NCBI GenBank assembly: GCA_965226695.1
Contig: OZ245405.1
Coordinates: 2,790,001-2,854,000 of the forward strand
DNA from: CATOSD01 sp965226695
GTDB taxonomy: Bacteria; Chloroflexota; Dehalococcoidia; Lucifugimonadales; CATOSD01
Direction of reading: 5' to 3'
DNA: 64,000 nucleotides
Part shown: in pieces, positions 16,804-24,915 of the stretch
How the letters are laid out: each line of letters opens with the position of its first letter
How positions within the stretch are numbered: position 1 is the first letter of the stretch
Program-made: the position numbers and the translations under genes
Notes under the pieces: model-generated
Databases searched by the model: none
The model's input: only the letters and a program-made list of their open reading frames with translations
Told to the model about the DNA's origin: nothing

Positions 16804-16977
16804 ATGCTGCTCAAGAGGTTCGTAGACATGGTTATCCAGACGAAGCGGCCGGCCGGGTTCGATGGCTACCTGAACAGTATCCACCAGCGGGGCCTGCCGG
16901 GAGAGCCGACGTACGAAGAGGCCAAGAAGGACTTTTTGAACTCCGCCAAGCACAAGGCGGGCTTCTCGCTCCGCTAG
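16804..16977 (+). CDS. Unrecognised 57-residue protein
   Basis: A short ORF with a near-perfect ribosome site (AGAGGAGG, 6 nt before the ATG), a promoter at 16712-16741, and a 10-bp terminator-like hairpin at 17043-17070. The product is basic and soluble, beginning MLLKRFVDMVIQTKRPAG and containing GEPTYEEAKKDFLNSAKHKA; no transmembrane segment or Cys is present. The middle and end look helical. I do not recognise the family. Complete expression signals on both sides make it a likely real gene, perhaps controlled by the divergent LysR regulator. Confidence 0.7.
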   Translation: MLLKRFVDMVIQTKRPAGFDGYLNSIHQRGLPGEPTYEEAKKDFLNSAKHKAGFSLR

Positions 16978-17042
16978 CGCGAGGTCCCCAAGGCCCCGGC
17001 TACCCGATAGCTTCCCATAGTGCGGCCAACACGATGTGCAAG

Positions 17043-17070
17043 GGCGCTCCGCTTCGCGCGGAGCGCCTTT
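17043..17070 (+). terminator. Terminator-like hairpin after the 57-residue ORF
   Basis: GGCGCTCCGC (17043-17052), 5-nt loop, GCGGAGCGCC (17058-17067), then TTT. A perfect 10-bp GC-rich stem with only a short T run; probably the transcription end for the small gene. Confidence 0.6.
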
Positions 17071-17182
17071 GTCATTTCGAGCGCAGCCGAGAAATCTGAA
17101 GCCGGCACTCCGTATAGCGCGGGCGCCTTTGTCATTTCGAGCGCAGCCGAGAAATCTGAAGCCGGCGCTCCGTATAGCGCGG
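17063..17182. repeat. Tandem 60-bp repeat, two copies
   Basis: Two head-to-tail copies with an exact 60-bp period (17063-17122 and 17123-17182) differing at one base (A at 17107, G at 17167) over most of the unit. Each contains GTCATTTCGAGCGCAGCCGA followed by GAAATCTG. The core resembles a widely dispersed bacterial intergenic repeat; that likeness is from memory and unverified. A translated reading would give the repeated peptide FVISSAAEKSEAG, but no ribosome site supports coding. Confidence 0.8.
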
Positions 17183-17250
17183 GGCGCCCCTGTTGGCTTG
17201 TTGGGCAGGGTGGGTCGTGCTAACCTCTACCTGCAAACGACACTGGCAGA

Positions 17251-18207
17251 TTGGTGAAAGCGTTGCTCAGAAGTCTATTCGGCAGAGACAAAGAGAAGGA
17301 CAAGCAGAGGACGGAAGCAGCCCTCTCGAAAACCCGCCGCTCGTGGTTCGGCCAGGTGGCTACAATTTTCCGGCGCTCAGGCATCGACGACGATCTCTGG
17401 GACGAGCTGGAGGAGACGCTTATTCTCGGCGACGTGGGCGTCCCGACTACCCAGAAGATTCTCGACAGGCTGCGCGCACGGGTCAGGCAGGACTCCGTTT
17501 CGGATCCCGCGGAGGCCCTCGAACTGCTCAAGCAGGAGATCGCGATTCTGCTTCATGCCAACGGGGCCGCGCAGCCTATGGAGGCCGAGAAGCCGCCCCT
17601 GGCCCTGCTAGTGGTGGGCGTTAACGGCGTGGGCAAGACCACCAGCATCGCCAAGCTCGCCAGCGCCTTCCGGGAGGATGGCCGCAGCGTTCTGCTCGGC
17701 GCCGCCGACACATTTCGCGCCGCGGCGATCGATCAGCTGCAGGCGTGGGGCCGTCGGCTGGACATCGACGTCGTGGCGCACCGGCCCGGCGCCGACCCGG
17801 CGTCCGTTGCGTTCGACACGCTGAGCGCGGCAAGGGCCCGCGGCATCGACGTGGTGATCATCGACACGGCGGGCCGCCTGCACACCAAGTCCAACCTCAT
17901 GGAGGAGCTGAAGAAGATGCGGCGGGCGCTCTCGCGCCAGATCGGCGAGGAGTCCCAGCGCGTGCTGCTCACCCTGGACGCCACCACCGGCCAGAACGGC
18001 CTGTACCAGGCGCGCGCATTCGTGGACGCCGTCAAGTGCGACGGCGTGTTTCTTGCAAAGCTCGACGGCACCGCCAAGGGCGGCATAGCTATCGCCATCG
18101 CCGACGAATTGGGTCTACCGGTGCTGTACGTGGGCACGGGCGAAAGCCCCGGCGACGTTGCGGCGTTCGACCCGCAGGCCTTCGCCGACGGCCTGTTCGC
18201 GGACTGA
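17251..18207 (+). CDS. ftsY: Signal recognition particle receptor FtsY
   Basis: GTPase that docks SRP-ribosome complexes at the membrane for co-translational insertion. The 318-residue product is the compact NG form without a long acidic A domain: N domain to ~residue 110, then G-domain motifs VVGVNGVGKTTSIAKLA (G1), AADTFRAAAIDQL, VIIDTAGRLHTKSNLMEELK (G3), LAKLDGTAKGG (TKxD-like) and YVGTGESPGDVAAFD. The first codon is TTG (17251) immediately followed by GTG (17254); either may initiate. No good ribosome site is seen. It follows the 60-bp repeats and converges on the oxidase gene. Confidence 0.96.
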   Translation: MVKALLRSLFGRDKEKDKQRTEAALSKTRRSWFGQVATIFRRSGIDDDLWDELEETLILGDVGVPTTQKILDRLRARVRQDSVSDPAEALELLKQEIAILLHANGAAQPMEAEKPPLALLVVGVNGVGKTTSIAKLASAFREDGRSVLLGAADTFRAAAIDQLQAWGRRLDIDVVAHRPGADPASVAFDTLSAARARGIDVVIIDTAGRLHTKSNLMEELKKMRRALSRQIGEESQRVLLTLDATTGQNGLYQARAFVDAVKCDGVFLAKLDGTAKGGIAIAIADELGLPVLYVGTGESPGDVAAFDPQAFADGLFAD

Positions 18208-18216
18208 CGCCCCCCG

Positions 18217-18621
18217 CTACGAGCGGAACGACGCCACGCGGTGCGGCGTCAGCGCGAACACTACGGTGTCGGACGGCTCGTCGCGGTAGGCCTCAGCGAA
18301 CTCCCTGCCCTCCTCCTCGCCGTAGTAGCGGCGCGCCATACCCAGGGCCAGCTCGTACACCGACTCCCCTACCTCTCGCACGGGGCCGTCCATCGTGACG
18401 GCCGCGTACGGCGGCTCGCGCCAGTCGACGCACAAGCTCGCGTACGGGTTGCGCTCCAGGTTGCGCCACTTCAGCGAGTCCCGGCTGGTGAACATGTAGG
18501 CTGCGCCGGCCTTCCACGCGTACCAGATAGGCGTCGCGCGGGGCCGGCCCTCGGCGTCCATTGTGGTAATCACGCCCACCAGCGGGCGTGCCAGAAACTC
18601 GTCGATTTCAGCTGGGGTCAT
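18217..18621 (-). CDS. Pyridoxamine 5'-phosphate oxidase-family (split-barrel flavin) protein, copy 1
   Basis: A 134-residue split beta-barrel protein of the PNPOx-like/PPOX group, which binds FMN or F420 and reduces or oxidises small molecules. Family marks: N-terminal FLARPLVGVITTMDAEGRPRATPIWYAW, here given as FLARPLVGVITTMD then GRPRATPIWYAW, and the middle RDSLKWRNLERNPYASLCVD segment. It is ~90% identical to the protein at 19577-19981 on the same strand, 1360 bp away, so one is a duplicate of the other. The substrate is unknown. It converges with ftsY, with only 9 nt between stops. Confidence 0.88.
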   Translation of the reverse strand: MTPAEIDEFLARPLVGVITTMDAEGRPRATPIWYAWKAGAAYMFTSRDSLKWRNLERNPYASLCVDWREPPYAAVTMDGPVREVGESVYELALGMARRYYGEEEGREFAEAYRDEPSDTVVFALTPHRVASFRS

Positions 18622-18739
18622 GCGGGCGCTCCTGTCGTAGGGTTTGGGAGCAGGTTAGCACATAAGCGAATATGAGGGCATGGGGACCTTCACATACTCT
18701 GCCTGGTCCGATAGGATGCAGGACCAAACTTGACGAGGG

Positions 18740-19042
18740 ATGTTCATCATGGCGCTGGACGTAGGTGTTGTTGAAATCGACTATTCGCGGGCGCGACCGT
18801 CCGGGGCGGCTTACAGGTATGCCAGGGAACTGATCGCTTTCAATGACGGCGACGGCGATTGCTGGAAAGTGTCAGGGGAAGGGCAAGTCTTCATAGAAAT
18901 GGCGTTCGAAACGGTGGCCGCTCACGCGATGGAGTGTATAGACTCCAGTGGCCTTACTTCAACGGACGCGCACCAGATCATGCGATGGATCAGGGGTCTG
19001 CCGTGGCAGGATTACGTGATCATGTTGCACTTGGGGTGGTGA
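18740..19042 (+). CDS. Unrecognised 100-residue protein
   Basis: An acidic protein without signal peptide or transmembrane helix (MALDVGVVEIDYSRARP..., ending DYVIMLHLGW). The ATG at 18740 or, better placed relative to GAGG, the one at 18749 may start it. Base composition is lower in GC than ftsY. I do not recognise the family. It sits between the two duplicated oxidase genes and next to the methylase remnant, so it may have come with acquired DNA. Confidence 0.5.
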   Translation: MFIMALDVGVVEIDYSRARPSGAAYRYARELIAFNDGDGDCWKVSGEGQVFIEMAFETVAAHAMECIDSSGLTSTDAHQIMRWIRGLPWQDYVIMLHLGW

Positions 19043-19055
19043 CGACTGGACCAGT

Positions 19056-19493
19056 CTAGTAGGCCACATTGAATTCCAATTCCGAATTGCAGCAGTGGTG
19101 TCTTGGCATCTGTTGCCGCCGCGGTACACTTGCCTTCAACATGATGCTCTGCTTGAGCAGTTTGTCATGTCGTTTCAAGAAGCGATCATACTTGGACGCT
19201 GTCCTGAATAATTGTCTCAAAGACAGCGTTAGGTTTTCGTCTTCTGCCCTATCACTCTCAAGGTCTACGACATAGCTGACCGCGTCAACTGCGATGTCAT
19301 GCAGGGGCTGGAACTGATGCGCCTTGGGCATGAACCAGTCCACGTAGGCGTCCGGATGAATGCCCCCGTAAACTTGCCTGCGCTGGTCCGCATAGGGCGG
19401 TGAGGTGAATATCAGGTCGATTGAGTCTTCGGGGAGATTAGCAAGGATATCCTCGCAGTCGCCAAGGAGAATCGTGTCGAGATAGTCCATCAT
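19056..19493 (-). pseudogene. Remnant of a DNA (N4-cytosine/N6-adenine) methyltransferase
   Basis: The first ~55 residues are the start of a DNA methylase of the N4/N6 type: LLGDCEDILANLPEDSIDLI leading to the catalytic TSPPY motif, then YGGIHPDAYVDWFMP. After that the sequence switches to an unrelated-looking stretch (HDIAVDAVSYVVDLESDRAE, FLKRHDKLLKQS). The SAM-binding FxGxG motif and target-recognition region expected in a 280-400 residue enzyme are missing. It is best read as the 5' piece of a methylase joined to a later part after an internal deletion. No restriction enzyme gene is adjacent. It cannot be an active methylase. Confidence 0.65.
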
Positions 19494-19576
19494 TAAGCCT
19501 CACGAAAAGCCTGTGCCTTCCGGCGCCCATTCTATACAGTGGCTCACAGGTCTACCAGTGCGCCGCGCCGCCTCCG

Positions 19577-19981
19577 CTACGAGCGGAACGACGCCACGCG
19601 GCGCGGCGTCAGCGCGATTGCGACGACGTCGGGCGGGTTGTCGCGGTAGGCCTCGGCGAACTCCCTGCCCTCCTCCTCGCCGTAGTAGCGGCGCGCCATA
19701 CCCAGCGCCAGCTCGTACACCGACTTCCCTACTTCCTGCACGGGGCCATCCATCGTGACCGCCGCGTACGGCGGCTCGCGCCAGTCGACGCAAAGGCTCG
19801 CGTACGGGTTGCGCTCCAGGTTGCGCCACTTCAGCGAGTCGCGGCTGGTGAACATGTAGGCCGCGCCGTCCTTCCACGCGTACCAGATAGGCGTCGCTCG
19901 AGGCCGACCCTGGGCGTCCATAGTGGTAATCACGCCCACCAGCGGGCGCGCCAGAAACTCGTTGATCTCGTCTCTCGTCAT
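19577..19981 (-). CDS. Pyridoxamine 5'-phosphate oxidase-family protein, copy 2
   Basis: A 134-residue paralogue of the protein at 18217-18621, nearly identical through residues 5-110 and diverging most near the end (NPPDVVAIALTPRRVASFRS against EPSDTVVFALTPHRVASFRS in copy 1). The ATG giving MTRDEINEFL is the start by alignment with copy 1. DNA similarity is essentially confined to the coding region. Same inferred function: flavin- or F420-binding oxidoreductase of unknown substrate. It lies upstream of and divergent from the membrane glycan cassette. Confidence 0.87.
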   Translation of the reverse strand: MTRDEINEFLARPLVGVITTMDAQGRPRATPIWYAWKDGAAYMFTSRDSLKWRNLERNPYASLCVDWREPPYAAVTMDGPVQEVGKSVYELALGMARRYYGEEEGREFAEAYRDNPPDVVAIALTPRRVASFRS

Positions 19982-20140
19982 AGCGGATGCATCTCCTACT
20001 CTCGCGTGTGGCGGTAGCTTACAACAAGCCGCGGGCAGAGGGGGCGCGTGCGCCAACAAGGGCGGGGGTTGGCCAACCGCCACTGAATTTAGGCAAGCGA
20101 CGATCCTCCCGGCGGCGCGTCCCCCGCCCTGCTTTGCGTA

Positions 20141-20146
20141 TATAAT
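20141..20146 (+). promoter_or_regulatory. -10 box giving a leaderless start for the membrane cassette
   Basis: TATAAT at 20141-20146 is followed by six bases and then the ATG at 20153, so the predicted first transcribed base is the A of ATG. There is no room for a ribosome site. The -35 region is GC-rich with no clear hexamer. Confidence 0.6.
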
Positions 20147-20152
20147 TGATCC

Positions 20153-22492
20153 ATGCTCGACGCTCTTTCGTGGCTGCTGGCGGTCCAGGTTATCGGTCTG
20201 GCCGCGTTTCCGCTCGCCCACTTCCTGTTTCCCAGGCTTGCCGACAGGGGCTACAGCCTCAGCAAGCCTCTCGGAATCGTTCTCGTGGCGTACCTGTCCT
20301 GGGCGCTGAGCCAGACGCGGATTCTTCCCAGCACCGGGGCCACCATCGCGGTGCTGGTGCTGGCCCTGGTGTGCCTGTCGGGCTGGTGCGCCTGGAAGCA
20401 ACGCCGCGAGCTGCTCGACTTCGCGTCGCGGGAGCGCGTCTCCATAATCGCGGCAGAGGCGCTGTTCCTCGGCGTGTTCGCCGCGTGGGCCATCTTCCGC
20501 TCCTTCGACCCTTCCATCGATCACACCGAGCAGCCGATGGACCTGATGTTCCTGAACGCCTCGATGCGCACCGAGACCGGGACGCCGGAGGACCTTTGGC
20601 TGAGCGGCCAGCCGGTGAGCTACTACTACTTCGGCTACTGGACGATGGGCGCGCTCGCCCAGCTCGCAGGCGTTACGTCCGCCGTGGCGTACAACCTCGC
20701 GATGGCGCTCGTCCCCGCGCTCGCGGCGCTTAGCGTCGCGGGCGTCGCGTACAACCTGGTGCGGGCCGAATCGGGCCGCCTGCCCGCCGCGCTCGCGGGC
20801 GGAGGCGTCGCGGCCCTGCTCGTGGTATTCGCGGGCAACCTCGCGGGCGTGTTCGAGTTCATGCACGCCAACGCGGTCGGCTCGGAGCGATTCTGGGACT
20901 GGCTCGCCATCGACGGGCTGGGATGGCCCATCGAAGGCACCACACAGTCGTGGCGGCCCGAAGAGAACTGGTGGTGGTTCCGCGCCACGCGCGTGATAAA
21001 CACGTTCACGGAGACCGGCAGCGGCATCGACTACACGATCCAGGAGTTCCCATTCTTCAGCTTCATGCTGGGAGACCTCCACCCGCACGTGATGTCGCTC
21101 CCGCTGGTGGCGCTGTTCCTGGGCGCGGCGCTGAACTTCTGGCTCACGCCCTACCCCGGCCTGTTCTGGCATCACTGGCGGAGCGCGCTGGAAATTCTTG
21201 TCGTCGGCTTTCTGCTGGGGGCGTTGGCGTTCACGAACACGTGGGACCTGCCGGTGTTCTGGGCGCTGATCGCGTGCGCGGCGCTGTTGCGTGCCTACGC
21301 CTTCGGGCTGGGCCTGTCCTGGCCCGCGGTGCTGACCGCGGGGGCGACGGCCCTGGCCGTGTTGGCGCTGGCCCTGCTGCTCTTCCTGCCCTACTACCTC
21401 ACGTTCAGGGCCGGCGTCGGCGGGATCGGCGCGGTGTCGTGGGCGTCATCGCGGCCGGTGCACCTGTTGGCCATCTGGGCACCGCTGTTGGTCGGCGTCG
21501 CGCCGATGGTGGCCGTACTGTTTTGGCGGACGACGCTGACCACGGATTGGGTCCGCATGACCGTCGCGGCGCTCGTCGCGGGTCTCGCCCCGTTTGTCGT
21601 ATGGGCCGCGCTCTACCTGGCCGGCGACGGCGGCCTCGGCGGAGTCGTGGGCCGATTCTTCCACGTGCTGCCGTTCGCGGCGCTGGTCGGCATGGCGGTA
21701 TACTCGGCGCTCTGGCTCGCGCGGGAGAACAATGGCGGCGGCGCGGCATTCTCCATGCTGGCCGCCGCGTTCGGGATGCTGCTGATAATGGGACCAGAGT
21801 TGCTGTACGTGGACGACTCCTTCGGCCCGCCCAGCGAGCGGATGAACACCGTCTTCAAACTCTACTATCAGGCTTGGATAATTCTTGCCACGATTTCGGG
21901 ATTCGCAATATACTTCTGGGCGTCGCTCCGGGCCGCGCAGCGGCCTGGGCGGCGCGCGCTAACGACGCTGTGGGCGTGCGTGTTCGCCGCGCTGCTGCTG
22001 GGCGCGCTCTACTACGCGCCCGCGGCGGCCGCGAGCAAGGCGGGTCCCCCGGGCGGGCAGCGAACGCTGGACGGGCTGGCCTACCTGCGTATAGGCAGCC
22101 CCGCGGAGTTTGAGGCCATAGAGTACCTGCGGGAGCACGCCGGGGACTCGGTAATGCTGGAGGCCGTGGGCGAGTGGCACGACGCGGGGCTGATTTCGCG
22201 CGGCGCGGGCGTGCCGACGCCGCTGAACTGGCCCGGACATCAGGCGCAGTGGCGGGGGGCGTCGCCGCTCATCTCGGAGAGGGACGTCGACGTCGAGCTG
22301 GCCTACCGGACGCTGGACGCCTCCGTGGCGCGCGGCATTCTCGACAAGTACGGAGCGGACCTGGTGTACGTGGGTCAGAGGGAGCGCAACAAGTACGGCG
22401 AGGGGGGCTTCGCGAAGTTTGCGGAATTCATGGACGTCGCTTTCAGCCAGGGCGGCGTGTCGATCTACCGGCTGCCACAGGAGGAGCGATGA
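20153..22492 (+). CDS. Large polytopic membrane protein, DUF2298 (Chlor_Arch_YYY) family
   Basis: 779 residues with a dozen or more hydrophobic segments, from MLDALSWLLAVQVIGLAAF at the N-terminus to a final soluble domain (~residues 620-779, EFEAIEYLREHAGDSVMLEA). The motif YYYFGYWTMGALAQL (~160-175) and the HTEQPMDLMFLNA and FSFMLGDLHPHVMSLPL loops, the last with Asp/His, mark the DUF2298 family, known from Chloroflexi and archaea. The architecture resembles GT-C glycosyltransferases that use lipid-linked sugars; that function is inferred, not established. It heads a four-gene plus-strand cassette with the TIGR03663 protein, a flippase-like protein and an FAD enzyme. Confidence 0.88.
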   Translation: MLDALSWLLAVQVIGLAAFPLAHFLFPRLADRGYSLSKPLGIVLVAYLSWALSQTRILPSTGATIAVLVLALVCLSGWCAWKQRRELLDFASRERVSIIAAEALFLGVFAAWAIFRSFDPSIDHTEQPMDLMFLNASMRTETGTPEDLWLSGQPVSYYYFGYWTMGALAQLAGVTSAVAYNLAMALVPALAALSVAGVAYNLVRAESGRLPAALAGGGVAALLVVFAGNLAGVFEFMHANAVGSERFWDWLAIDGLGWPIEGTTQSWRPEENWWWFRATRVINTFTETGSGIDYTIQEFPFFSFMLGDLHPHVMSLPLVALFLGAALNFWLTPYPGLFWHHWRSALEILVVGFLLGALAFTNTWDLPVFWALIACAALLRAYAFGLGLSWPAVLTAGATALAVLALALLLFLPYYLTFRAGVGGIGAVSWASSRPVHLLAIWAPLLVGVAPMVAVLFWRTTLTTDWVRMTVAALVAGLAPFVVWAALYLAGDGGLGGVVGRFFHVLPFAALVGMAVYSALWLARENNGGGAAFSMLAAAFGMLLIMGPELLYVDDSFGPPSERMNTVFKLYYQAWIILATISGFAIYFWASLRAAQRPGRRALTTLWACVFAALLLGALYYAPAAAASKAGPPGGQRTLDGLAYLRIGSPAEFEAIEYLREHAGDSVMLEAVGEWHDAGLISRGAGVPTPLNWPGHQAQWRGASPLISERDVDVELAYRTLDASVARGILDKYGADLVYVGQRERNKYGEGGFAKFAEFMDVAFSQGGVSIYRLPQEER

Positions 22493-22544
22493 TCCACCGA
22501 CGGGGCGAGCGTCCCGCGAGCGGGCATAGCCTACAGGTATACGA

Positions 22545-24908
22545 TTGGAACACCGCAATAACATAGACGGCGAGCAGACCGACGCGCCGCGGCGGGGTGC
22601 GCCTGAGCGAAGCGACGTTGTGGATTCGCCGCCGGACGGCGACGCCAGGGACGAACTCGCGCCGGATAACGCCGAAGCACGGCAGGAAGAGTCGGGCGAG
22701 ATCAACATCACGCCCTCCGCGGAAGCACCACCGGAGGAGCCGACACCTGCCGCTGCACTTCCGGTTCGGTGGTGGGAGCTTGCCGCCTACGTCGCACTGC
22801 TGCTAGCGGCGGCCGCCAGCCGGCTGTGGGACCTGGGTTCGCGGGCGGTGCACCACGACGAGAGCCTCCACGCCTACTACTCATGGATCCTTTCCAACGG
22901 CTCCGGCTATACGCACGATCCGATGATGCACGGGCCGTTCCAGTTCGAGGCGACCGCCGCGGTGTTCCTGGTGCTGGGCGACAGCGACTACACGTCGCGC
23001 CTGGTGTACGCCGTGGCCGGCATCGCGCTTGTAGCAATGCCCTTCCTGCTGCGCCGGCGCATGGGCAGGCTGGGCGCCCTGTTCGCGTCCGCCATGCTGG
23101 CCGCGTCCCCCGTGATGCTGTACTTCAGCCGCTTCTCGCGCAACGATATACTCATGGCCGTCTGGACGCTCGGTCTGGTGGCTTGCGCCTGGCGCTATAT
23201 AGACGAGGGTAAGAACCGCTATCTCTACGCCGCGGCCGCTTTGCTGGCACTGGCCTTCGCCACAAAGGAGACGGCGTACATCGTCGTGGCCATATTCGGC
23301 CTGTTCCTGGTTGCCAGGCTCGTGCTTCCGGGGCTCGCACACACGGAAGTGCCCACCGCGGACGGCCGGACGTCCACGCCGCGCGCGTTGTTGACTCTGG
23401 CCCGGGGAACTTGGCGCGCCATCGGGCGGTCTCGCGGTGTGTTGGGTGCCCGCGAGGGAACGCTGCTGGTGCTACTGGCGACGCTGACGCTGCCACAGTG
23501 GGCCGCGACGGCCGGGCTATTGCAAGGCACGCGGCTCCTGCGGGACAGCGGCCTGGTGCTTGCCAGCCCGGTGGGATCTCCTGTGATCGGCGCCCCGACC
23601 GGCGGAGGCTTGGTGATTGCCGCCCTTCTGGTCGCGGCGCTGCTGGGGGTGTCGATCTACGCGGGCGTACGGTGGAGGTGGCCCGTGTGGTGGCGCTGCG
23701 CGGCCATCTTCTACCTGATATGGACGCTGTTGTACTCCACGTTCCTGACGAACCCGGGCGGCCTCCTCACGGGAGTCTGGAGGTCGCTGGGCTACTGGAT
23801 AGTGCAACAGGACGTGGCGCGCGGCAACCAACCCTGGCACTACTACTTCGTCATCACGTCGCTCTACGAATTTCTGCCGCTGCTCTTGGCGCTGGTGGCC
23901 GGCGCCTACTTCTTCATTCGCCTGTTTATGGCGCTGTTCGGCTGTGCGAAGTATGATATCCGCCGCGAGGCATTCACCTGGTTCCTTCTCCTATGGTCGG
24001 TCGCGACCTTCGGCGCCTACACCGTCGCCGCCGAGAAGATGCCGTGGCTGCTCGTGAACGTGACCCTGCCGCTGATTTTCGTCGCGGGCAAGTTCCTGGG
24101 TGACGTGGTCGAGGCTATCAACTGGGGCTGGCTGGTGCGCAGCGGAGCGGTGTCCCTGGCCGCCGGCGTACCGCTGGCGCTATGGCTGCTCTGGCAGCTC
24201 GCCTTCTTTGGCGTCGGTGAAGGCTCGGCATCCGGCCCGGTCGCGCTCGCGCTGATCGTAGCGGGGCTTTTCGCCCTAGCGGGTGTGGGCATCTTCTTCG
24301 CCAGGCGGTACGGATGGCGGACGTCGGCGACGTTCGCGCTGCTGCCCCTGGTCGCGGTGCTGCTGGTGCTGACGGTGCGCACGGGCGCGCGGGCGAGCTA
24401 CGACAACGGCGACGTGCCGGTGGAAATGCTGGTGTACACGCAGACGTCCCCCGACGTGCCCCGGCTGCTCGGCGAGCTGGAGCGCGCCGGCACCGGCCAG
24501 ACCATCGCCATCGACACCACCAGCGGGTTCAGTTGGCCGTGGGTGTGGTACCTGCGAGGCCGCGAGAGGGTGAACTTCGTCGAGTTCGAGCCGGAACAGA
24601 TGGACGGGCCGGACAGGCCGCCCGTCGTGGTGGTGCACCGCAACAACAGGACACACGTCAACGACACCCTCGAGTCCGCCGACTACCGGGAGGCGCAGCG
24701 CGTCCGCCATCGCTGGTGGTTCCCCGAGACGACCTACCGAGGACTGACGCCCGGCAAGATCATCAGCTCGCTCGCGGACAGGGAGGCGTGGCGCAGGGCG
24801 ATGGACTACTTTATGCACAGGGAAGGCGTGCGCGACCAATTGGGCAGCGAGGACTCCTATCTGTACGTGGTCCGCGATCTGCCCATCGAGTACAGGGCGG
24901 AGCAGTAG
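22545..24908 (+). CDS. TIGR03663 / Agl23-like membrane protein (GT-C glycosyltransferase-like)
   Basis: 787 residues. Residues 1-75 are a disordered acidic/Pro-rich cytoplasmic segment; then comes a PMT-like multi-spanning domain with the first-loop acidic motif HHDESLHAYYSW, the HDPMMHGPFQFEATAAV segment, and further helices to ~residue 610, followed by a soluble C-terminal domain (MLVYTQTSPDVPRLLGELER; DRPPVVVVHRNN). These are marks of the TIGR03663 group, called flippase-activity-associated Agl23 in archaea, where relatives take part in N-glycosylation. The start is TTG 22545 with weak ribosome-binding sequence. It lies 52 nt after the DUF2298 gene and 7 nt before the flippase-like gene. 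Confidence 0.85.
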   Translation: MEHRNNIDGEQTDAPRRGAPERSDVVDSPPDGDARDELAPDNAEARQEESGEINITPSAEAPPEEPTPAAALPVRWWELAAYVALLLAAAASRLWDLGSRAVHHDESLHAYYSWILSNGSGYTHDPMMHGPFQFEATAAVFLVLGDSDYTSRLVYAVAGIALVAMPFLLRRRMGRLGALFASAMLAASPVMLYFSRFSRNDILMAVWTLGLVACAWRYIDEGKNRYLYAAAALLALAFATKETAYIVVAIFGLFLVARLVLPGLAHTEVPTADGRTSTPRALLTLARGTWRAIGRSRGVLGAREGTLLVLLATLTLPQWAATAGLLQGTRLLRDSGLVLASPVGSPVIGAPTGGGLVIAALLVAALLGVSIYAGVRWRWPVWWRCAAIFYLIWTLLYSTFLTNPGGLLTGVWRSLGYWIVQQDVARGNQPWHYYFVITSLYEFLPLLLALVAGAYFFIRLFMALFGCAKYDIRREAFTWFLLLWSVATFGAYTVAAEKMPWLLVNVTLPLIFVAGKFLGDVVEAINWGWLVRSGAVSLAAGVPLALWLLWQLAFFGVGEGSASGPVALALIVAGLFALAGVGIFFARRYGWRTSATFALLPLVAVLLVLTVRTGARASYDNGDVPVEMLVYTQTSPDVPRLLGELERAGTGQTIAIDTTSGFSWPWVWYLRGRERVNFVEFEPEQMDGPDRPPVVVVHRNNRTHVNDTLESADYREAQRVRHRWWFPETTYRGLTPGKIISSLADREAWRRAMDYFMHREGVRDQLGSEDSYLYVVRDLPIEYRAEQ

Positions 24909-24915
24909 CCAACCC

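Noticed and set aside
17043..17182. CRISPR-like array
   Set aside because: Two head-to-tail 60-bp units without variable spacers and with no cas genes; a simple tandem repeat.
17020..17257. Short frames containing the repeated peptide FVISSAAEKSEAG
   Set aside because: They arise from the 60-bp tandem repeat; no ribosome site and no conservation evidence.
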